Shown: positions 6,075-12,576, counted from the first letter of the stretch. The stretch: 12,576 nucleotides of DNA from Actinomycetota bacterium (GCA_005883295.1 VAWV01000021.1:1-12576); one strand, 5' to 3'. Notes: generated by a model not told the origin, from the sequence alone. A program made the numbers and translations.

Positions 6075-7049
6075 CTAAACGAGCCCCTCGGCCTGCGCCC
6101 ACTCCCGCGTGCGGCGCATGCCCTCTTCCAGGTCGACAGCCGGCTCGTAACCGATGAGCGAGCGGGCCTTCTCGATCGAGATCGTCCCGCGGCGGGTGAG
6201 GTAGCGGACCGCCCCGACGTTGGCCTCGGTCTGCGCTCCGACCAGCTTGAAGGCGCCCTCGCCGAGCGTGGCGAGCGCGACCGCGACCGCCGTGGGCACA
6301 CCCAGCGGCCCGCGCCTGCCCAACCACTCGAAGTGGTGGCGGAAGAACTCCCGCGTCTCCACGCTCCGGGCGCCGGTCACGGTGAGCACCTGGCCCGCGG
6401 CGGCCGGCTCGCGCGCCGCCCGTACGTAGCCCTCCACGAGGTCGTCCACGTACACCGGCGAGATCAGCCCGCGGCCGCGCGCGGGCAGGACGAGCTGGCG
6501 CCGCCGGATCGCCTCCAGCGGGAGGATCACCCAGGGGCGCGACGCCGGTCCGTACACGTCGCCGGGCCTGACCACCGTGCACGGCAGCTCGCCGGCCGCG
6601 TGGGCCTGGAGCACCAGCTGCTCACCGGCGATCTTGGTGTCGGTGTAGGGCCGGCCGGTACCGCGGACGGGTGTGCGCTCGTCCACCTCGCCGGTGAACT
6701 CGTCGCCGAACACGACGATCGAGGAGGTGTGCACGAACCGGGTCGCCCCGCCCCGCACGGCGGCGTCGAGCGCGTGCCTCGTGCCGGCCACGTTGATCCG
6801 CCAGAAGTCCTCGTACCGCCCACCGAAGCCGATGATCGCGGCGAGGTGGAGCACGAGGTCGCAGCCCTCGGCGTGCGCCTGCCAGTCGCCCGGCTCGGTC
6901 ACGTCGCCGGCCACCACTCCGAGCTCGGGGTCCGCCCGGACGTCCACGCCCCGCACCTCGGCCCCCTCCGTCGCGTAGCGGGCGGCGAGGACGCGGCCTA
7001 TGAAGCCCAGCGCGCCGGTGATGAAGACCCGGCGCGGCGCGTCAGCCAC
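6075..7049 (-). CDS. NAD-dependent epimerase/dehydratase family protein (extended SDR)
   Basis: This 324-residue protein is an extended short-chain dehydrogenase/reductase. The dinucleotide-binding motif TGALGFIG is at 11-18, an acidic residue ending the second strand (GVDVRAD) suggests NAD(H), HTSS is at 107-110, and the catalytic YTDTK gives Tyr135 and Lys139. Substrate-side stretches include VVRPGDVYGPASRP (159-172) and ISPVYVDDLVEGYVRA (196-211). The pattern fits sugar-nucleotide epimerases but also 3-beta-hydroxysteroid-dehydrogenase-like enzymes, and the substrate cannot be told. The frame is open far upstream, but only the GTG at 7049 places the start just before the Rossmann fold. That GTG overlaps the upstream SDR stop by 8 bp, which implies translational coupling. 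Given its lipid-gene neighbours, an acyl or isoprenoid substrate is possible. Confidence 0.87.
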   Translation of the reverse strand: MADAPRRVFITGALGFIGRVLAARYATEGAEVRGVDVRADPELGVVAGDVTEPGDWQAHAEGCDLVLHLAAIIGFGGRYEDFWRINVAGTRHALDAAVRGGATRFVHTSSIVVFGDEFTGEVDERTPVRGTGRPYTDTKIAGEQLVLQAHAAGELPCTVVRPGDVYGPASRPWVILPLEAIRRRQLVLPARGRGLISPVYVDDLVEGYVRAAREPAAAGQVLTVTGARSVETREFFRHHFEWLGRRGPLGVPTAVAVALATLGEGAFKLVGAQTEANVGAVRYLTRRGTISIEKARSLIGYEPAVDLEEGMRRTREWAQAEGLV

Positions 7050-7875
7050 CGGTGAGCGCGCGCTCGTAGTCGGCTCGAGTGCCCGGATCCACTCCGGTGT
7101 AGAGCTTGTCCAGGCCGAACGCGCGGCCGATCGCGCCCCGGGCCCGCGGCGGGAGGGCCGCCTGGAAGCGCAGGACCCCGGCGATCCAGCGCGGGATGAA
7201 GACCTCCGCGCGCGGGCGCTCGATCGCGGCGGCCACCGCCTCGCCCACCTCATTGGGCTCGATCCAGCGCCCCCCGCGCGCCGGCTTGGTCCCAACCGCC
7301 AGCTCGGTCCGTACCAGGTTCGGGTACACGGCGGTGAGCTCGATCCGGTCGCCGTGCAGCTCCTCGCGGACGGCGTCGGAGAACCCCTTCACCGCGTGCT
7401 TACTCGCCGCGTAGGTGGCGAGCGCCGGCGGCGCCACCCAGGCCGCCCCGGAGATCACGTTCACGATCTGGCCGCCGCCCCGCTCGCGCAGCCGCGGGAT
7501 TGCCAGCCGGGTCCCCTGGATCACGCCGTCAACGTTCACGTCCATGACCCGCGCCGCGGCGGCGGGGTCCGCCCCGGCGAAGGGCCCCACGATCATCACG
7601 CCGGCGTTGTTCACCAGCACCTCCAGCGGGCCGAGAGACTCGCTAGTGGCGTCGAGGAAGCGCTCGAACGACTCGCGATCGGTCACGTCGAGCTGCATCC
7701 CCACGGCGCGTTCGCCCAGCGCCTCCGCGGCGCGCTCGGCCGCGGCGCCGTCGATGTCGCCCACGGCCACCCGGGCGCCGCGCTGCGCGACGGACTGCGC
7801 GATCGCGAGGCCGATTCCGCGCGCTCCGCCGGTGATGGCGACCACGCGGCCGGAGATCGATTCGGTGCCGGCCAT
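7042..7875 (-). CDS. Classical SDR family oxidoreductase
   Basis: This 277-residue classical short-chain dehydrogenase has the cofactor motif TGGARGIG (15-22), Asp40 ending strand 2 (preference for NAD(H) inferred), NNAG (89-92), catalytic Ser142 (NVISGAAW), and YAASK giving Tyr155 and Lys159. The region from about 225 onward (VFIPRWIAGVLRFQAALPPRARGAI) is an amphipathic, somewhat hydrophobic extension, common in SDRs that act near membranes on lipid substrates. The ATG at 7875 is supported by a -10-like TANNNT element 8 nt upstream. The gene heads a two-gene minus-strand operon and is divergent from the patatin-led lipid run, so a linked role in lipid metabolism is plausible but not shown. 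Confidence 0.9.
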   Translation of the reverse strand: MAGTESISGRVVAITGGARGIGLAIAQSVAQRGARVAVGDIDGAAAERAAEALGERAVGMQLDVTDRESFERFLDATSESLGPLEVLVNNAGVMIVGPFAGADPAAAARVMDVNVDGVIQGTRLAIPRLRERGGGQIVNVISGAAWVAPPALATYAASKHAVKGFSDAVREELHGDRIELTAVYPNLVRTELAVGTKPARGGRWIEPNEVGEAVAAAIERPRAEVFIPRWIAGVLRFQAALPPRARGAIGRAFGLDKLYTGVDPGTRADYERALTGG

Positions 7876-7883
7876 CGGCCGGG

Positions 7884-7889
7884 ACCTTA
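7884..7889 (-). promoter_or_regulatory. Possible -10 (TAAGGT) for leaderless SDR transcript
   Basis: On the minus strand TAAGGT matches TANNNT and ends 8 nt before the SDR ATG, the same geometry as at 5082-5096. There is no clear -35. AAGG inside the same motif could instead act as a weak ribosome-binding site. Confidence 0.28.
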
Positions 7890-7903
7890 GTGCCCTAGCG
7901 TTC

Positions 7904-7929
7904 GTTTGCCGCGGGGTGAGCGCGGGTAA
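7904..7929 (+). promoter_or_regulatory. SigF/SigB-type promoter upstream of the patatin gene
   Basis: GTTT (7904-7907), a 16-nt spacer and GGGTAA (7924-7929) match the established SigF/SigB promoter pattern (GTTT, about 15-17 nt, GGGTA) of actinobacteria. Transcription would start at about 7936, leaving a leader of roughly 45 nt before the ATG at 7980. GTTT is rare in this GC-rich window and both boxes lie in the short non-coding gap, correctly oriented. A sigma factor of the matching class is encoded at 2447-3250. Confidence 0.6.
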
Positions 7930-7939
7930 TCGTTCGAGA

Positions 7940-7969
7940 TTCGCGGAACAGCGGCACCTCGCCTAGACT
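7940..7969 (+). promoter_or_regulatory. Possible second, housekeeping-type promoter for the patatin gene
   Basis: TAGACT at 7964-7969 is a good actinobacterial -10. With a weak -35-like TTCGCG at 7940-7945 (18-nt spacer), transcription would begin a few bases before the ATG. If both this and the upstream GTTT/GGGTAA promoter work, the gene would have basal and stress-induced expression. Confidence 0.3.
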
Positions 7970-7979
7970 CGAATCCAGG

Positions 7980-9089
7980 ATGGCCGGTTCTCCCAAGGTA
8001 GGGCTCGTGCTCGGAGCCGGCGGCGTGATGGGGGGTGCGTGGCTCACCGGCGCCCTCGAGGCGCTCGCCACGGAGACCGGCTGGGATCCGGCCAGCGCCG
8101 ACCGGATCGTTGGGACCTCCGCGGGCTCGATGATCGGCGCGCTGGTGGCATCCGGGGTGCCGCCGTGGTTCATGGTCGCGCACTCGGCGGGGCGCAGCTT
8201 CAACGGCGTGGTGGACGGCGCGGGGCGGCCCGCGAGCGGGGCGAGCCGGAGTGGCGGCGCCGCGTTCCGCTACGCGGGCGGTCTGCCGCCGCTCGGCCCT
8301 GGTTCGTGGCGGCTGATCCTGGACAGCCTGCGCACCCCGAGCAAGCACCGGCCGCCCGCGCTGCTCGCGGGGTGGCTGCCGCGCGGAGTCATCTCGACCG
8401 AGCCGTTGAAGGACACGATTCGCCGGGTGGTGGCGAGCGGCTGGACCTCGCACCCAAGCTTCTGGGCCATCGCCTGCGACTACGCGAACGGCCGCCGGGT
8501 CGCGTTCGGGCGCGAGGACGCCCCGGAGGCCGATCTCGCCGACGCCGTGGCCGCCTCCTGTGCGATCCCGGGCTTCTACGAGCCGGTCGAGATCGGGGGA
8601 CGCCGCTACGTGGACGGCGGTCTGTGGTCCACCTCGAACCTGGACATCCTGCGCAACCAGGACCTCGACGTCGTCATCTGCCTGAACCCCACCTCGTCGC
8701 TCCACCCGCCGTTCGCGTGGAACCCGGTGGAGCGGATCGCGGCGGCGCTTCGCCGCACGTCGGGCCGCCGCCTCGGCAGCGAGCGGAAGAAGCTGGTGGC
8801 CGCCGGCGTCGACGTGGTGCTCATCCAGCCGACCGGCGACGACCACGCGGCCATGGGGCCCAACCTGATGAGCACGCGGAACCGAAATCCCGTGATCCAG
8901 ACGGCGATCCGCACGGTGCGCGAGCAGCTGCGCAGGCCGGAGGCCCGGGAGCTGCTGGCCACGCTGCCGCCCGGCCCCGACTACAAGATCTTCGAGCCGT
9001 CCGGGCCGCCCTCCATGTGGCCCGACACGCTTCCCGGCGCGCCACGCCGGCGACCGCCGGTCGAGGAGGTGGACGCGGAGGCGGTGTAG
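7980..9089 (+). CDS. Patatin-like phospholipase/lipase
   Basis: This 369-residue protein is a patatin-type acyl hydrolase, which uses a Ser-Asp dyad to release fatty acids from phospholipids or neutral lipids. The oxyanion-hole loop GAGGVMGG is at 12-19, the nucleophile elbow GTSAGS gives Ser47, and the second active-site element DGG gives Asp212 (in RYVDGGLWSTSNLD). The stretch ASCAIPGFYEPVEIGG (192-207) just before it is typical of bacterial patatins. A Gly/Arg/Ser-rich insert at about 75-110 may be a flexible lid. There is no signal peptide, so it probably works on the inner side of the membrane or on lipid stores. The C-terminus from about 325 is Pro/Arg-rich. The ATG is fixed by the oxyanion motif following at once; the Shine-Dalgarno is poor. 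It is first of a three-gene lipid run. Confidence 0.92.
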   Translation: MAGSPKVGLVLGAGGVMGGAWLTGALEALATETGWDPASADRIVGTSAGSMIGALVASGVPPWFMVAHSAGRSFNGVVDGAGRPASGASRSGGAAFRYAGGLPPLGPGSWRLILDSLRTPSKHRPPALLAGWLPRGVISTEPLKDTIRRVVASGWTSHPSFWAIACDYANGRRVAFGREDAPEADLADAVAASCAIPGFYEPVEIGGRRYVDGGLWSTSNLDILRNQDLDVVICLNPTSSLHPPFAWNPVERIAAALRRTSGRRLGSERKKLVAAGVDVVLIQPTGDDHAAMGPNLMSTRNRNPVIQTAIRTVREQLRRPEARELLATLPPGPDYKIFEPSGPPSMWPDTLPGAPRRRPPVEEVDAEAV

Positions 9090-9107
9090 GCTCCGGGGCC
9101 CGGGTAC
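9084..9107 (+). promoter_or_regulatory. Weak SigF-like promoter before the acyltransferase gene
   Basis: GGGTAC at 9102-9107 in the 27-bp gap between the patatin and acyltransferase genes has GTGT 14 nt upstream (9084-9087, overlapping the patatin stop), compatible with the loose Streptomyces-type pattern GNNT-14/16-GGGTAC. The start site would fall almost at the ATG (9117). The -35 is weak, so this may be chance. Confidence 0.2.
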
Positions 9108-9116
9108 AGACCCAGT

Positions 9117-10061
9117 ATGGCTACGGAGCCCACGCGCACACGCGATGAGATCTCGGCCGCGGCCGCCCGTAGCGCGCGCAGCAACGGGGCCGTGGACGGC
9201 GCTCCACCCGCCGGGATAGTCGCGCAGCTCGGCAGGGCGGTCACGCAGCAGCTCCAGGCGCGCATCCCGCGCGCCGACCTCGACGAGCGCGATCCCGACT
9301 ACATCCGCGACACGCTCCCGGGCATGTGGCTGCTCGCGAGCTTCTACTTCCGCGCGGACGTGAAGGGCCTCGAGAACATCCCCGCCGAGGGGCCGGTCCT
9401 ACTCGTCGGCAACCACTCCGGCGGCAACGTGACGCCGGACACGCTGGTCTTCACGCTCGCCTTCAACACCTACTTCGGCGTCGAGCGGCGCTTCTACCAG
9501 CTCGCCCACAACCTGGTGCTCGCGATGCCGGCGCTTGCGTCGCTGCGCAAGTACGGCACCGTTGCGGCGTCGGCCGCGAACGCGAACAAGGCGCTCGACT
9601 CCGGGGCGGCGCTGCTCGTGTATCCGGGCGGGGACTACGAGGTCCACCGTCCCACCTGGGAGTCGGGGCGGGTCGACTTCGGCGGGCGGAAGGGCTACAT
9701 CCGCCTGGCGCTCGAGAAGAACGTCCCGATCGTGCCGCTGGTCTCGCTCGGTGGGCAGGAGACCGCGCTCTTCCTGAGCCGCGGCGAGCGGCTGGCGCGC
9801 CTCCTGCGCCTCGACAAGCTGTTCCGCCTCAAGGTGCTGCCGATCTCGATCGCCATCCCCTGGGGCCTCAACGTGGGCGACATGCTCGGCCACTGGCCGC
9901 TGCCGGCCAAGCTCCAGATGCGTGCGCTGCCCGCGATCCACATCCGCGATCAGTTCGGCCGCAACCCGGACATCGACGAGGTGAACGAGTACGTCCTCGG
10001 GACCATGCAGGCCACGCTCGACTCGCTGGCGGAGGAACGCCGCTTTCCCCTGATCGGCTGA
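9117..10061 (+). CDS. Lysophospholipid/diacylglycerol acyltransferase-like protein
   Basis: This 314-residue protein belongs to the PlsC-like acyltransferase superfamily, closest in pattern to the MGAT/DGAT2 branch, which transfers acyl groups from acyl-CoA to glycerolipids. The catalytic block is GNHSGGNVTPD (98-108): His100 is present, but the acidic residue follows seven residues later (Asp108) instead of four as in the classic HxxxxD motif. The block YPGGDYEVHRPTW (169-181) corresponds to the PGGxxE motif of the DGAT2-like branch. KNVPIVPLVSLGG (201-213) is the usual third block. A disordered, Ala/Arg-rich N-terminus covers 1-35, and a hydrophobic patch at 69-78 (GMWLLASFYF) may contact the membrane. 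The ATG is 27 bp after the patatin stop, and the stop is 4 bp before the next gene. With patatin and acyl-CoA synthetase as neighbours, acyl recycling or storage-lipid synthesis is likely. Confidence 0.85.
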   Translation: MATEPTRTRDEISAAAARSARSNGAVDGAPPAGIVAQLGRAVTQQLQARIPRADLDERDPDYIRDTLPGMWLLASFYFRADVKGLENIPAEGPVLLVGNHSGGNVTPDTLVFTLAFNTYFGVERRFYQLAHNLVLAMPALASLRKYGTVAASAANANKALDSGAALLVYPGGDYEVHRPTWESGRVDFGGRKGYIRLALEKNVPIVPLVSLGGQETALFLSRGERLARLLRLDKLFRLKVLPISIAIPWGLNVGDMLGHWPLPAKLQMRALPAIHIRDQFGRNPDIDEVNEYVLGTMQATLDSLAEERRFPLIG

Positions 10062-10065
10062 GCTC

Positions 10066-12225
10066 GTGAGGGTCGAGGAGCAGATCGTCGTCAGCGCGTC
10101 CATGGAGGACGTCTGGAAGGTGATCGAGGACTTCGACGAGTACGAGCGGCTGCTGGCCGGGATCACCCGCTGGGAGAGCGAGGACCGCCGGCGGCGGGGG
10201 CAGGGAGCGCGCTACCAGATACGCATGGAGGTCGGATCGGCTCAGGTGGGCAGCCTGGTCGAGATCGTGGAATGGGACCCGCCGTGCGACCTCGCGTGGA
10301 CGAGCATCACCGGGCTCGATCAGCGCGGCCGCTGGCGCGTCCGCGAGCAGGACGACGGGCGGACGCGGGTGTCTCTGCGCCTCAGGTATCAGGCGCCCGG
10401 CGGACTGCTTGGCCTCGTCTCGGACCGCGTGGCCTCGCCGATGATCCGTGGCAACCTGCGCGAGACGTTGAAGCGAATCAAGCAAGCGGTGGAGGGAGAG
10501 GGAAACGGGATGAGTGAGAACACGCCGGGACTCGCGCAGCGGGCCGTGACGTACGCGGGTAGGGGCATCCACGCGGCCAGGACCTTCTACTCCGCGGGCA
10601 TGATCACGGTCGACCGGCCGGACCGGTTCCTCGGCCTGATCCAGGCGCTCCGCAAGTGGGGGAACACCCCGGCCGCGGGCTACGCCGCCGCGGCCGTGCG
10701 CTACCCGGACGAGGACGCGATCATCGACGAGCTGGGCCGCCTCACGTTCGCGGAGGTGGAGGATCGCACCAACCGCATGGCCAACGCGTTCGCCGATGCC
10801 GGCATCTCGGAGGGCGATCAGGTGGGCCTCATGTGCCGCAACCACCGCGGCTTCATCGAGTCCACGGTCGCGCTCTCGAAGGTCGGCTGCACGGTGCTCT
10901 ACCTGAACACCGCCTTCGCCGGTCCGCAGCTGGCCGAGGTCGTGAAGCGCGAGAAGCCCAAGGCGATCATCTACGACGAGGAGTTCACGGAGCTCCTGGA
11001 GGACGCCGGCAAGCGCCGCAAGCGGTTCATCGCGTGGCACGACTCGGACAAGACCGACGATCCCACCCTGGACGAGCTCATCGAGCAGGGCGACCCGTCG
11101 GAGCCCGTCCCGCCGTCCGAGGAGAACGAGTACCGCGCCGTGATCCTCACGTCGGGCACGACCGGCACGCCCAAGGGCGCGTCGCGCAGCCAGCCGACCT
11201 CGATCCTGCCTGCGGCTGCCATGCTCGACCGGATCCCGCTGAAGGCGCGCGAGCGGTCCCTGATCGCGGCGCCCCTCTTCCACTCGTGGGGCTTCACGCA
11301 CTTCACCTTCAGCCTGCTCCTCTCCACGACGATCGTCCTGCAGCGCAAGTTCGATCCGGAGCAGACGCTGGCCGGCATCGCCCAGTACAGGGTGCAGTCG
11401 TGCCCGATGGTGCCCGTGATGGTCCAGCGGATCATGCAGCTGCCCGAGGAGACGCGGCGCAAGTACGACACGTCGTCGCTGACGAGCGTGGCGCTCTCCG
11501 GCTCGGCCCTTCCCGGCGAGCTCGCCATCAAGTTCATGGACGCGTTCGGCGACGTACTCCAGAACCTGTACGGGTCCACGGAGGTCGCCTGGGCCGCGAT
11601 CGCCACCGCGCAGGATCTGCGGGCCGCACCGGGCACCGCCGGCAAGCCGCCCATCGGCACGATCCTCCGGATCTACGACGACAAGGGCCGCGAGGTCCCG
11701 CAGGGCGAGACGGGACGGATCTTCGTCGGCAACGAGATGATGTTCGAGGGCTACACCGGCGGTGGCTCGAAGGAGGTCATCGACGGGCTGATGTCCAGCG
11801 GCGACATGGGCTACCTGGACGAGGAGGGCCGTCTCTTCGTCACGGGCCGCGACGACGAGATGATCGTCTCCGGCGGCGAGAACGTGTTCCCGCACGAGGT
11901 CGAGGACCTGATCGCGAAGATGCCGGGCGTGAAGGAAGCCGCCGTGATCGGCGTCGACGACGAGCAGTTCGGCCAGCGCCTGAAGGCCTACGTGGTGACC
12001 GAGAACGGCGGCCCGTCCGAGGACGACATCAAGTCCAAGGTCAAGAGCGACCTGGCCCGCTACAAGGTCCCGCGCGAGGTGGAGTTCCTCGATGAGCTAC
12101 CGCGGAATGCCACGGGGAAGGTGCTCAAGAAGGAGCTCAAGAAGAGGCATGAGGGCGAGGAGGACGGCGGCGAGGGGGACGAGAAGTCGTCTGAGGACCG
12201 GAAGGCCGAAAAAGCGGGCAAGTAG
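10066..12225 (+). CDS. START/SRPBCC domain fused to FadD-type acyl-CoA synthetase
   Basis: The 719-codon frame encodes two modules. Residues 1-145 are a START/SRPBCC (polyketide-cyclase-like) lipid-binding fold, beginning VEEQIVVSASMEDVWKVI and ending in a long helix. From Met149 it is an AMP-forming acyl-CoA synthetase, resembling mycobacterial FadD2/FadD12-type enzymes, which activates fatty acids with ATP and CoA. Ligase motifs are TSGTTGTPKG (362-371), YGSTE (502-506), SSGDMGYLDEEGRLFVTGRD (577-596) and the C-terminal catalytic Lys685 in RNATGKVLKKEL. A Glu/Lys-rich tail of about 30 residues ends the protein. No stop separates the modules, but ATG 10510 with a purine-rich SD just upstream could start a separate 571-residue ligase. 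The chosen start is GTG 10066, 4 bp after the acyltransferase stop, with no own SD, so translation is probably coupled. Whether one fused or two proteins are made is open. Confidence 0.87.
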   Translation: MRVEEQIVVSASMEDVWKVIEDFDEYERLLAGITRWESEDRRRRGQGARYQIRMEVGSAQVGSLVEIVEWDPPCDLAWTSITGLDQRGRWRVREQDDGRTRVSLRLRYQAPGGLLGLVSDRVASPMIRGNLRETLKRIKQAVEGEGNGMSENTPGLAQRAVTYAGRGIHAARTFYSAGMITVDRPDRFLGLIQALRKWGNTPAAGYAAAAVRYPDEDAIIDELGRLTFAEVEDRTNRMANAFADAGISEGDQVGLMCRNHRGFIESTVALSKVGCTVLYLNTAFAGPQLAEVVKREKPKAIIYDEEFTELLEDAGKRRKRFIAWHDSDKTDDPTLDELIEQGDPSEPVPPSEENEYRAVILTSGTTGTPKGASRSQPTSILPAAAMLDRIPLKARERSLIAAPLFHSWGFTHFTFSLLLSTTIVLQRKFDPEQTLAGIAQYRVQSCPMVPVMVQRIMQLPEETRRKYDTSSLTSVALSGSALPGELAIKFMDAFGDVLQNLYGSTEVAWAAIATAQDLRAAPGTAGKPPIGTILRIYDDKGREVPQGETGRIFVGNEMMFEGYTGGGSKEVIDGLMSSGDMGYLDEEGRLFVTGRDDEMIVSGGENVFPHEVEDLIAKMPGVKEAAVIGVDDEQFGQRLKAYVVTENGGPSEDDIKSKVKSDLARYKVPREVEFLDELPRNATGKVLKKELKKRHEGEEDGGEGDEKSSEDRKAEKAGK
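10491..10512 (+). promoter_or_regulatory. Internal ribosome-binding site and ATG for the ligase module
   Basis: The purine stretch GGAGGGAGAGGG (10491-10502) precedes an in-frame ATG at 10510, with GAGAGG spaced 7 nt from it. It lies exactly at the junction between the START-like domain and the ligase domain and is the best Shine-Dalgarno-like sequence in the right block. It could yield a stand-alone 571-residue acyl-CoA synthetase beside, or instead of, the fusion. Confidence 0.45.
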
Positions 12226-12244
12226 GGGGGAGGCAACGCAGCAA

Positions 12245-12281
12245 TCCTGCCTACGGGCCGGTATGCGGCCCTTAGGCAGGA
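12245..12281. terminator. Strong shared hairpin between convergent genes
   Basis: Arms 12245-12260 and 12266-12281 pair at 15 of 16 positions (TCCTGCCTA/TAGGCAGGA, one C-T mismatch, GGGCCG/CGGCCC) around the loop GTATG. It begins 20 bp after the acyl-CoA synthetase stop and contains the stop codon of the converging GH92-like gene. No T-run follows on either strand, which is usual for actinobacterial terminators. A bidirectional terminator is the simplest reading. Confidence 0.75.
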
Positions 12282-12576
12282 CGGTGGCAGCCGAAGGCGG
12301 CCAGGCGTGAGTCGCTCGCGGACGGCGGCGTTGCTGCTGCCGCGGTTCCCCACGAGGTTCCCCCTCTATTGCCCATGTCCAGCACGAGCGCGCGCCGACG
12401 CCGCCACTCCGAGTCGTAGAGCCAGGCCCGCTGGAGCGGCCGGCCGCCGAGGCGGGCGGACTGCACGTACCGGTTCGACGCGGAGGTGCCGCGCGCCGTG
12501 ATCGTCAGCGACCCGCCGGGTCCGGTCGGATCGATCGTTACGGACGGGAACTCGGGGCTGCCGATCGTGTAGAACG
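12272..12576 (-). CDS. GH92-type alpha-1,2-mannosidase, C-terminal end (5' part outside window)
   Basis: About 100 residues of the C-terminus are visible, ending at TAA 12274-12272. FYTIGSPEFPSVTI, then a Gly/Pro turn and LTITARGTSASNRYVQSA, RLGGRPLQRAWL, and a later MGNR...SWG, match the C-terminal beta-sandwich end of family 92 glycoside hydrolases, whose usual text is YxxGSPxF, YVQSAxLNGxP and MGxxPNxxWG. These exo-alpha-mannosidases are normally secreted and trim mannose from glycans. The catalytic part is outside the window, so activity cannot be judged. After SWG an Ala/Pro/Ser-rich tail of about 25 residues runs into the terminator hairpin. The gene converges on the acyl-CoA synthetase gene with 46 bp between stops. 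Confidence 0.75.
   Translation of the reverse strand, partial: FYTIGSPEFPSVTIDPTGPGGSLTITARGTSASNRYVQSARLGGRPLQRAWLYDSEWRRRRALVLDMGNRGGTSWGTAAAATPPSASDSRLAAFGCHRPA

Noticed and set aside
7050..7295. Longer N-terminus of the epimerase-like protein
   Set aside because: It lies wholly inside the SDR gene in another frame, and the Rossmann motif begins right after the GTG at 7049.
7868..7882. CCGGCC-atc-GGCCGG hairpin across the SDR start codon
   Set aside because: A 6-bp GC palindrome is frequent by chance here. If the message is leaderless, the upstream part would be mostly missing.
9868..11895. Minus-strand open frame of 675 codons
   Set aside because: It is antisense to the acyltransferase and acyl-CoA synthetase genes and has no recognisable domain.
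12226..12310. Structured RNA or riboswitch downstream of the acyl-CoA synthetase
   Set aside because: The strong hairpin looked RNA-like, but I could not match it to SRP RNA, RNase P, SAM/SAH or other known elements. Its position between convergent stops fits a terminator.

Overview
The window is GC-rich throughout and densely coding. It reads as chromosomal DNA of a high-GC actinobacterium. The gene content (a SigB/F/G-type sigma factor, a DUF421 protein with a dedicated membrane-anchored partner, a FadD-type acyl-CoA ligase with a START-like domain) suggests a soil Thermoleophilia/Solirubrobacterales-like lineage. That placement is inference from protein flavour and was not tested. I see no tRNA, rRNA, CRISPR array, insertion sequence, integrase or phage gene, and no stretch over 300 bases without a gene.

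Left block (1-5008, all minus strand). A flavin-reductase-like protein and an AI-2E-family membrane transporter form one tight pair. After a 177-bp gap comes a second tight run: a SigB/F/G-family sigma factor, a DUF3891 protein and a secreted neutral ceramidase that runs off the left edge. The last three genes are only 7 and 10 bp apart and look like one operon. No anti-sigma factor is encoded nearby.

Middle (5009-7875). A short divergent region with two abutting inverted repeats leads to a two-gene plus-strand operon: a single-pass membrane protein and a DUF421 (YetF-like) protein that appears to lack an internal segment. Converging on it, with only 6 bp between stop codons, is a minus-strand pair of a classical SDR and an extended SDR (epimerase/dehydratase-like) overlapping by 8 bp.

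Right block (7876-12576). A divergent region carries a very good SigF/SigB-type promoter (GTTT, 16-nt spacer, GGGTAA) reading into a plus-strand lipid run: a patatin-like lipase, a DGAT2/MGAT-like acyltransferase, and one long reading frame joining a START/SRPBCC domain to a FadD-type acyl-CoA synthetase. The run ends at a strong hairpin shared with a converging gene, the 3' end of a GH92-type alpha-mannosidase.

Working model (inference). The right block releases, activates and re-esterifies fatty acyl chains, possibly for neutral lipid or membrane remodelling, and at least its first gene may belong to the general-stress regulon of a SigF-type factor such as the one encoded here. The edge genes (ceramidase, GH92) are hydrolases of sphingolipid and mannoglycan substrates. 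The most unusual items are the sigma-DUF3891-ceramidase operon, the SigF-like promoter on the lipid run, the START-ligase fusion with an internal start, and the shortened DUF421 protein. None is a proven new system.
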